From: Parachlorella kessleri
Lineage: Eukaryota > Chlorophyta > Trebouxiophyceae > Chlorellales > Chlorellaceae
Assembly: GCA_001598975.1 (NCBI GenBank)
Contig: BBXU01003134.1
Location: 1 to 10,216 of the forward strand
DNA: 10,216 nucleotides
Direction: 5' to 3'
How positions within the stretch are numbered: the stretch's first letter is position 1; each line of letters starts with the position of its first letter. This document shows positions 1 to 6,012 of this stretch, in pieces. The position numbers and the translations under genes were made by a program. The notes under the pieces are model-generated. The model was not told the DNA's origin, did no database searches, and saw only the letters and a program-made list of their open reading frames with translations.

Positions 1-34
1 CCCCCACCCCACACACACACACCCACCCACCCAC
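1..34. repeat. CA / CCCA simple repeat in channel-gene intron
   Basis: The window opens with (CA)n followed by (CCCA)n. On the minus strand this is a GTGGG/GT-rich run that begins at the splice donor of the last visible channel exon (donor GT at 34-33), so the donor itself sits at the edge of the microsatellite. Confidence 0.85.
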
Positions 35-2022
35 CTTTGTGATGTAGTACCGCGCCACCAGCTTGCCGTTGAGCACCAGGACCTTGTGCATGTTGTAGGT
101 GGCTATGAAGCCCACATGAAAGTTGATCACCAGGTCACCAAAGAACACCACGCCTGCGGCACAAGGCGACGACACCTGTCAGCGCTGGTTGAATGCCGTC
201 CCCTCGTTACAGGACGCAAAGATGGCAAGATCAGGCACTCGTCACTGCAGGCCAGCTACAGGGCAAGGTGGCCAGCAAGATGCCAGGGCAGGTTACAGCA
301 CGCTGCAGGCAGTTGGAGTAGCTTCCTACCTGCGCCGTAGTCAAGAATGGAGGTCCAATTGGCCTCAAAGAATGATGTCATCATGCCAATGCTGATGGGT
401 ACCTGCAGGGCTCACACATACAACCAGCCCTCAACTTTGGGGCCCTGCATTTGATACAAGCACCACATGGGGATGGTAATACCCAAGGCCTGCCGCTTCA
501 CAGTAGCCAAGTCAACTTGTCAGATTTGTAAGCAACACATCTAGATCACTCAAGGCAAGCACAGCACCACAGACAAGCAGGCTATGGAGCACCACAGCAC
601 CCACCACGAAGGCAGAATAAGTTAGGTCCAAGCACAGCACCAAAGTGCTCCACCAAATGTACAGGTGATTGTCAGGTCGAGTAACTGGCAGCCGAAACAC
701 TGACTTCTGCCGGTTCCTGCGACCAGGGACGCGCAAACCAGGCTGTATCCAACGTGACGACCGACCATGAACACCAGAAACAGAACACAGCGCACAGCTC
801 AGGGCCAAGCAGGGCGCTGCTCACAAATGGCACAGTTGCCCAGGCAGTTCCAGGCCCTGCAACCTCCCAGGGCAGCTGCTCGCATGGGCCCATCGAGACC
901 AATCGCCCCAAGCAAGCCGCTATGCTAAAGAGACATGCTATCCATGGCTACCACATAGGCAGGCTCCTTGCCGAGATGCAACAAGCAAGTTCATCCACCC
1001 GTGTTTTGCAAACGCAGTGGCATGCACTGCCGCCCAGCATACCTGCGCCGCCGCCGCCGCACAGCTTGGGTCGGCTGCTGCAGCAGCTGCCGGGACCGTG
1101 CCGGCCGGCCGCTCCGCAGCCGCGCGACACTGGAGATGCCGCGCATCTGGGTGGCAGCGTCTTTCACGGTGAACATGCCGGGCGTTTTCAGCAGCTGCTC
1201 AAAGTCCTCCTTGGTAAAGGAGCTGGTGCGAGTCACAAAGCGGCGCAGCGGCTCCGTGTCTGCACACAAGCAAATCGGAGCCCGGGGCAGTGTGATGACT
1301 GTGAGCTACTTTGTGCAACAATGGAGCCTGCCACTACACAAGACAGGACAGCCTTCACTGTCCGGCCTGGGCGTATGCTCTGTGCCTAGGTTAATTGGCA
1401 GGTAGGGGCTTGTGAGCAGTGTCATTCGCATGTAGGATCTTGCCTGAAATACTGCTCAACAGCACCGCAGCAGTCCTGGCTTGGCAGCGAGGCCGCCTGG
1501 CTCACCCTGTGGCTCCTGGTATGTCACTTCCTCAGCGGCCCCATGTTCTGACGGCAAAGTGCTGTAGCCCGTGGACACTGTCCCATCGTCGTCCAGCATG
1601 CTGCTGTCTGCAGGCTCCAGGCCACCGTCCGCATCGTTGCTGTCAGCCCCGGCCTCAACATCATCCACGGTGCCATTCCCCCAGGGCTCCCGCTGTGGCA
1701 GGTCGTCTGGAGGTATGTCAAGGCGATCCAAATGGAAGCGCCGCGGCGGTGCCTGCCGCAGCTGTGACAGCAGCTGCGGCTCCGTGGCAGACGGCTCTGC
1801 TGCGACCGGGGCTGGCGGTGGAGAGCCGGGCGCCAGGTTCGGCAGCTGGGAGCTGCTGCCACCGCTACTGCTGTCATAGGTGACAAAGTTGGTCGGCCTG
1901 CACACGCAGCAGAGAAGCACCATCCCTTACAGAAGCAGGTTTCACACCCTACACACACCAGTCAGGCCTGGGTCCGGCGCTCTGGGACCGGCTGCCAGAG
2001 CTTCCTAGACTTCGTACCTCAT
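35..2022 (-). CDS. Voltage-gated / CNG-like cation channel, 5' part (partial at left edge)
   Basis: Minus-strand exons in transcription order: 2022-2018 (tentative), 1897-1506, 1259-1043, 716-605, 402-330, 153-35. All have GT donors and AG acceptors, and phases agree at every junction. The first ~200 residues are low complexity: SSSGGSSS, Pro/Ala-rich, an acidic DDDG stretch, then a folded-looking TEPLRRFVTR..TKEDFEQLL segment and a poly-Arg run (seven Arg) before the membrane domain. S1 is WWSTLVLCLDLTYSAFVVP (about residues 226-244). S2 ends in DLVINFHVGF followed by LVARYYI, the D-x-x-x-N-F-x-x-G-F signature between S2 and S3 of KCNH/CNG-type six-transmembrane channels. Voltage sensor S4, pore and any cyclic-nucleotide domain lie outside the window, so ion selectivity and gating ligand cannot be told. 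Acts in a membrane, probably plasma membrane (inference). No N-terminal PAS domain is seen. An alternative start is the in-frame ATG at 1923-1921 without the first intron. Family call fairly sure, start uncertain. Confidence 0.72.
556..569 (-). repeat. Exact 14-mer copied from the channel S1 exon into the following intron
   Basis: CAAGCACAGCACCA occurs at 629-642 within the S1-coding exon and again at 556-569 in the intron that follows it on the minus strand (donor at 604-603), 73 bp apart and in the same orientation. Flanking similarity is weak. Confidence 0.65.
717..1042 (-). other. Channel-gene intron between poly-Arg exon and S1 exon
   Basis: A 326-nt intron with donor AG|GTATGC (1042-1041) and acceptor CGCAG (718-717). 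Removing it joins CGC AG|G AAC into an unbroken Arg-rich run. The overlapping ORFs here have no splice partners or recognisable similarity. I saw no confident exon echo in it. Confidence 0.6.
1453..1487 (-). repeat. Degraded copy of a channel exon segment in its upstream intron
   Basis: Read on the plus strand, TGCTCAA (1453) and AGTCCTGGCTTGG (1472) parallel TGCTCAA (1196) and AGTCCTCCTTGG (1203) of the third channel exon, in the same order, with a 12-nt insertion between the two blocks in the intron copy. Confidence 0.5.
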
Positions 2023-2203
2023 CCGGCCAGCATCATCATGATGTTGCGAGGGACGCTGAAGAAACCCGACACCAAGGTGGCATGTCGCTTACGTGACTAG
2101 GCTTAGAAGTTGCGTATATCTCGAAAGCACTCTATAGAAGCGGAAAAGATTCTCAGAGGCCCTCTGGGAATGTTGCTTCAGAGATCGCGCTCAAACACGT
2201 CAC

Positions 2204-2214
2204 TGACTCACGTG
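2204..2214. promoter_or_regulatory. Overlapping bZIP-like TGACTCA and G-box CACGTG
   Basis: TGACTCA at 2204-2210 overlaps CACGTG at 2209-2214, and an ACGTCA core lies just upstream (2198-2203). These match consensus sites for bZIP (and for CACGTG also bHLH) factors. Only sequence identity supports binding; such short motifs also occur by chance. Confidence 0.35.
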
Positions 2215-2321
2215 CCGTAACCCGCTTGAGTTTCCCTCAAGTATCCTAAGCCTTGTATACCTATCAGCCAAGACTTGTGAAGATCCTACTGCCTTATTCA
2301 AAAGCTGTTGGCGTTGATCAG

Positions 2322-2328
2322 TGAGTCA
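2322..2328. promoter_or_regulatory. Second bZIP-like site TGAGTCA
   Basis: TGAGTCA is the reverse complement of the TGACTCA at 2204-2210, 118 bp away in the same divergent promoter and about 90 bp before the RFC3 start codon. Binding is inferred only from the motif. Confidence 0.3.
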
Positions 2329-2414
2329 TCCAAGCATTACCATCACTTGCAAGGCCAGGGAGGCAGGAGGAGAGTGCGGTCTTCCCGTGCACAGGCGGGC
2401 AGCTCGACCCAGCT

Positions 2415-5302
2415 ATGACAGATGCTAAAGTAGTGCCAGTGGTGAAGGACGGCAAGCTGGTGGCTGAACAGGTGATACCTAGGGGACCCTTGCCACTGTC
2501 CTACTCCTGCGGGGGTGTGTGTTACTACACCTGTGGTACCTACCCTCTTCCAAACTCGACTGTCGCAGCCATGGTCCGAGCGTTATCGTCCCCAAACTCT
2601 GGATGAGGTGGCGGCCCACAAAGACATAATAGAGACAAGTAAGCACAGGTCCTCCTCAACAGCCACAACGTTGCAGCGCAAGCATTGCTGGACAGGCCCA
2701 TTTTACAACCAGCCCATTTTGACCTGTACGACCCGCACCTAAAAGCTGCCCTGCGTGATTTGCAGTAAAAAAGCTGCTGGCAGAGAACAACCTGCCGCAC
2801 CTGCTCTTCTATGGGCCTCCCGGCACCGGCAAGACGTCGACCATCCTTGCCATCGCCAGGCAGATGTATGGGAAGAGCATAGGCAGCATGACGCTGGAGC
2901 TCAATGCATCTGATGACCGTGGCATCAGTATTGTGCGCAATGAGATTCAGGACTTTGCCAGCACACGGACGATCTTCAGGTGAGACGGTTTTGTAATAAA
3001 TACACAGAGACGGTCTACAATACCATGTGGGGGGACCCTTGATTGTCAGAGCTGGAGTTCTGCTGCAAAGGGCTTGGCTCTGCTCATTTGTCGTTGGATA
3101 CCTACCTGTATGCACCCGCCATTGCTCGCTGTGCCTCGGCTGGCCGACTTACCATAACAGCAGGCCTGAAGCTACACTGATCCTGGACACAGTCCTGTCT
3201 CCTTTGCAGCAACAAGTTCAAGCTTGTTATTTTGGATGAGTGTGACGCCATGACCAAGGATGCACAGTTTGCCCTCAGGAGAGGTGAGCAGAGGGCAGTA
3301 GACCGCCGAGCAGCCAGCCAGGGTATGAGTGCGGCAAGGTCCTATGGGGGCAGGTGTGTGCAGAGCAACGGGCGTGGCTCTGGTGCCAGGCGTTTCTGGC
3401 TGTGTTGTTTCTTCCAGGCTGTGCTTAAGCAGTCCTAGGGTTCTATGTCGCCTTGACACTACACACACGTGTTTGGGGGTGGAGATCGCTAGTCCCTCCT
3501 CCCTTTGCCAAATCGGTGCCCTGGCCCTTCCCCTTCCCATCCCTAACCACAGTGATGGAGAAGTATGTGCGCAACGCGCGCTTCTGCCTCATCTGCAACT
3601 ACGTCAGCAAGATCATCCCCGCGCTGCAGTCGCGCTGCACGCGCTTCCGCTTCATGCCGCTGCCGGAGCAGTTTGTGTGCAGCAGGCTGGACTACATCTG
3701 CAACGCCGAGCAGTGAGTGGCCGTTGGGAACCTGCCATAGAGGTTTGCACTTCGCAGCCGGCAGAGCTTAGGGCCTGGCTGGATGCTGCTAGGAGCTGTG
3801 TGCATCCCCCCAGTTATGAAGGTGTGGAAGATAAGGGGGTGCAGTATGAGATATCGTGCCTAGGCAAGTTGGCCAGCGAAGCAATGTCTGCCAGCTGGAA
3901 CGTTCCTGACTTCCTCTTCTCAAGTGGTGAGTGAACCATGAGAAGGCTTGACTGGCGCCTTGCGCGCCTGATGAGAGACCTAGCCTGCAAACCCCTGCTT
4001 TTGAATGCCTGCTGGTGGTGCCGCTCCCCATGCTGGTACAGGATCCAGGTGGCTGGGGGCGGCCTGGAGGCGCTGATCCAGCTGGGCGAGGGGGACATGC
4101 GGCGCACACTCAACCTGCTGCAGGTGCGCACCACCTGCACTGCTTCTGGCGGGCCTGAGAGATGGATTGTTGGTCTGTTGGATTGCGTGAGGTGTCGGTC
4201 GCCCTGCCGTGTGGCCCTGCAAATGACCACACAAACATGTGGGCTTGCCTTATGAGGAACTCACGCTGTGGGTATCCCATCCCACACGGCTCAAAGCACC
4301 AGTTGCTGTGAAGAGTACCCGTGCCCTTCCCATGCAGTCCACGTACATGTCATCGGGGACAATAGACCAGGACTCGGTGTATGCCACCGCTGGCAAGCCG
4401 CTGCCGCGGGACATTGAGGACTGTGCACGCTGGCTGCTCAACGAGCCGCTCAGCGTGGCCTTCCAGCGTGAGTGGGGTCAAAGTCTTTGAGAGAGCTATG
4501 TTGATGAGGATATGCAGTGAGGAAACCTTGCTGGGTACCGTGCTCAGGAACACTGCCTTGTAAGCGGAGCACCAGTCTGCCGAGCGCCAGCACTGCTGTG
4601 TGCGTGAGATGGCGTGTGGGTATGTGAAGTATTGTTTGCAGTGGATGGCGATCCTGGGGTCAAGAGCCTACGGCTCTGGGAAGCTTGGCGGACTCAAGTC
4701 AATCTTGGTTCTTGGTGTGCCCTGTGGGCTGCTTTGCAGGCATCCTGGAGTTGCAGCTACACCGTGGCGTTGCTCTGGTGGACATCTTGCAGCAGCTCCA
4801 CCCGTAAGTAGCCCCTACTATTATGCGCAGCCAGCACTGGTATGCTTTGTTTTATCTAATCAACTCGTGGTTCTCAAACTTGGTGCACTTTGCCAGGGCG
4901 TCTCCGTGCCTTGCTCAAGTAGGTGGACACTTGCTGCAGCCTCTTGCAAGGACTGGCAAGCAGGCCACCCCCTCGCCCTTCCCAGCCAACAGTTGGAGCA
5001 GCCAGGCACCAACAGCCTGCCCCCCGTCTGCTCAGTGTGAGGGCAACAGTGGTGCCGGTAATGAAGCGTAGCGGCCTCCAGAACGATGGCTGCTGTGTAG
5101 CACTGACTGTGTATGCCTGCCGTCTGGGTGCAGGTACGTGTTCCGGATAGACATGCCGCCGCGGGTGCGGATAGCGCTGGTGGGGTCCATGGCAGCCATA
5201 GAGCACCGCCTGGCTTTTGGCACCTCGGAGCGGCTGCAGCTGGGGGCCATGTGTGGGGCTTTTGCCGAGGCCAAGGAGGGCGTTGTGGCTGCCGCAAAGT
5301 GA
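2415..5302 (+). CDS. RFC3: Replication factor C subunit 3 (clamp-loader ATPase small subunit)
   Basis: Nine exons: 2415-2471, 2569-2638, 2766-2979, 3210-3283, 3553-3712, 4042-4123, 4338-4467, 4740-4803, 5134-5302 (TGA at 5300). They sum to 1020 nt, 339 residues, matching the family length (~340), and every phase fits. It is an AAA+ subunit of the nuclear RFC complex that loads the PCNA ring on primed DNA. Visible motifs: PWSERYRP box (20-27), Walker [10 protein letters not shown] (59-67), ELNASDDRG (~88-96), Walker [10 protein letters not shown] (120-128), sensor 1 around ICN (152-154), the SRC arginine-finger motif (165-167), sensor 2 GDMRR (209-213), then the helical collar ending [19 protein letters not shown]. 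The spacing and GNPLPKDIE-like segment (here GKPLPRDIE) match plant/yeast RFC3 (human RFC5) rather than RFC2 or RFC4. The Walker B reads DECD where most relatives have DEAD. The start is the first ATG giving a collinear N-terminus. Divergent from the channel gene. Confidence 0.95.
3354..3452 (+). repeat. Degraded copy of RFC3 exon 5 in intron 4
   Basis: GTGTGTGC..GCAACGGGCG (3354-3374) parallels GTATGTGCGCAACGCGCG (3563-3580). Further along, CGTTTCTGGCT (3391), TTCTTCC, GCAGTC (3429) and TTCTATGTCGC (3441) parallel CGCTTCTGCCT (3579), ATCATCC, GCAGTC (3626) and TTCATGCCGC (3651), all in order with small indels. Confidence 0.65.
3755..3795 (+). repeat. Possible degraded copy of RFC3 exon 5 end in intron 5
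   Basis: CCGG..AGAGCTT (3758) and GGCTGGA (3777) follow the order of CCGGAGCAGTTT (3663) and GGCTGGA (3685) near the end of exon 5, offsets 95 and 92. A downstream copy of the preceding exon. Moderate support only. Confidence 0.45.
3943..4001 (+). repeat. Degraded copy of RFC3 exon 6 in intron 5
   Basis: GGCGCC..GCGCGCCTGAT (ending 3972) parallels GGCGGCCTGGAGGCGCTGAT (ending 4077). GACCTAGC..GCAAAC (3977) and CCTGCT (3994) then parallel GACATGCGGCGCACAC (4094) and CCTGCT (4114). Order is kept with a ~12-nt deletion. Confidence 0.6.
4226..4310 (+). repeat. Degraded copy of RFC3 exon 7 in intron 6
   Basis: ACATGT (4235), AGGAACTC (4255), TATCCCATCC (4273), CAAAGC (4292) and GCTG (4305) parallel ACATGT (4345), AGGACTC (4369), TATGCCACC (4380), CAAGC (4394) and GCTG (4400) in the same order. 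Offsets drift from 114 to about 95 through small indels. Confidence 0.65.
4632..4712 (+). repeat. Degraded upstream copy of RFC3 exon 8 in intron 7
   Basis: ATCCTGGGGT at 4651-4660 matches 9 of 10 bases of ATCCTGGAGT at 4742-4751 (offset 91). AGCCTACGG, GCTCTGG, GGCGGAC and ATCTTGG follow in the order of AGCTACACCG, GCTCTGG, GGTGGAC and ATCTTGC of the exon. A TTTGCAG acceptor-like sequence (4635-4641) precedes it, as before the real exon (4733-4739). Confidence 0.7.
4904..4942 (+). repeat. Degraded downstream copy of RFC3 exon 8 in intron 8
   Basis: CCGTGCC, TTGCTC (4911), AGGTGGACA (4921), CTTGC and GCAGC (4936) reproduce CCGTGGC, TTGCTC (4770), TGGTGGACA (4776), CTTGC and GCAGC (4792) of exon 8 in order, with a 4-5 nt insertion after TTGCTC. 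Exon 8 thus has an echo on each side. Confidence 0.8.
5051..5105 (+). repeat. Degraded copy of RFC3 exon 9 in intron 8
   Basis: GTGCCGGTAATGAAGCG (5052) parallels GTGCGGATAGCG (5165). ATGGCTGCTGTGTAGCACTG (5086-5105) matches 14 of 20 bases of 5189-5208, with most differences being transitions. Offsets 113 and 103. Confidence 0.65.
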
Positions 5303-6012
5303 TGCTCCAGGCTACCAGGCTGGGTGACTTTCTGTAGCCTGCTTGTGTGGGGACGTGGCTGTGCAGAGCTTGGGACGAAGCCCTGGTTGGCGGAGTGAAG
5401 TGGGTAGTAAGCTGCCCTTGCACCGGGCCCATGAGTGTTGCAACCAGTGTTAGCGCGCAGCATGGCTTTGACCCTTTTTGGCCGTGTCGCTGCTGTTATC
5501 CATAGGTGAACCAGTGCACATGGTTGTATTGCTGGTAGTTAACAGCTGCACGTAGAACCTAGGGTATGCGAGGCGACGGCGTGAGGCCGTAGAGGGAAGA
5601 GGAAAGCTCTCCTCGAACCTCAGGTGAACTCCTCTCTGCTTCAACGGATAAACCCTACCTCTGCACGGCTCTGCGTTGCCTTGTCGTGTTGTCCATGGCT
5701 AGAGATGAACAGGGCCAGGCCACTGAAAGGCACCGTTAGGGGGAATCCACCTGTTCAACGATACTCGGAGGCTTGCCAGTCCTCGCCATTGCTTGCTACC
5801 GCGGTATGCCGGGCAGCCCAGGTATCCGATCCAGCTGCATCCGGGGGCAGCTTGGGGAATGATCATAGAAACAGCCGATGATCAGAGTAGGGACGCGTGG
5901 TTGCGGTACTGCTGCCACAATAGGCTCGGACACGAGCTAGCCTGGTACCGGTTGCTTTTTCCGCGGCCCATGAGTTGCAAGGGTTCAGTATTGCCCCAAG
6001 CCCAGTAAAGGA
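5303..6012. other. Intergenic region between RFC3 and the kinase gene (3' UTR, terminator, next promoter)
   Basis: These 710 bases follow the RFC3 stop and precede the kinase ATG. ORFs here are short, have no recognisable similarity and no matching splice partners. I found no TGTAA, the usual chlorophyte polyadenylation motif, and no AATAAA, so the RFC3 3' end is not placed. Two small perfect inverted repeats lie at 5576-5590 and 5599-5614. An in-frame stop at 5971 precedes the chosen kinase ATG at 6013. Confidence 0.6.

Larger units (their letters stand above)
2023..2414. promoter_or_regulatory. Divergent promoter between the channel gene and RFC3
   Basis: These 392 bases separate the proposed starts of two genes transcribed away from each other, so both promoters and 5' UTRs must lie here. 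No coding signal was seen. There is no convincing TATA box and no E2F-like TTTSSCGC site such as might be expected for a replication gene. Candidate transcription-factor sites are listed separately. The region looks less GC-rich than the coding exons. Confidence 0.6.

Noticed and set aside
754..1405. Plus-strand open frames of 211 and 145 codons
   Set aside because: They are antisense to the channel exons, have no recognisable domain and no splice partners, while the minus-strand exons join in phase into a channel.
3073..3138. Possible echo of RFC3 exon 4 in intron 3 (shared TTGGAT and TGC..GTGCC at offset 138)
   Set aside because: The bases between the two short matches agree no better than chance.
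5571..5625. tRNA-like hairpins with a TCGAACC sequence
   Set aside because: No B-box consensus, acceptor stem or anticodon arm can be assembled.
5624..6008. Short open frames between RFC3 and the kinase gene
   Set aside because: No recognisable similarity or motif; lengths are what GC-rich DNA gives by chance.
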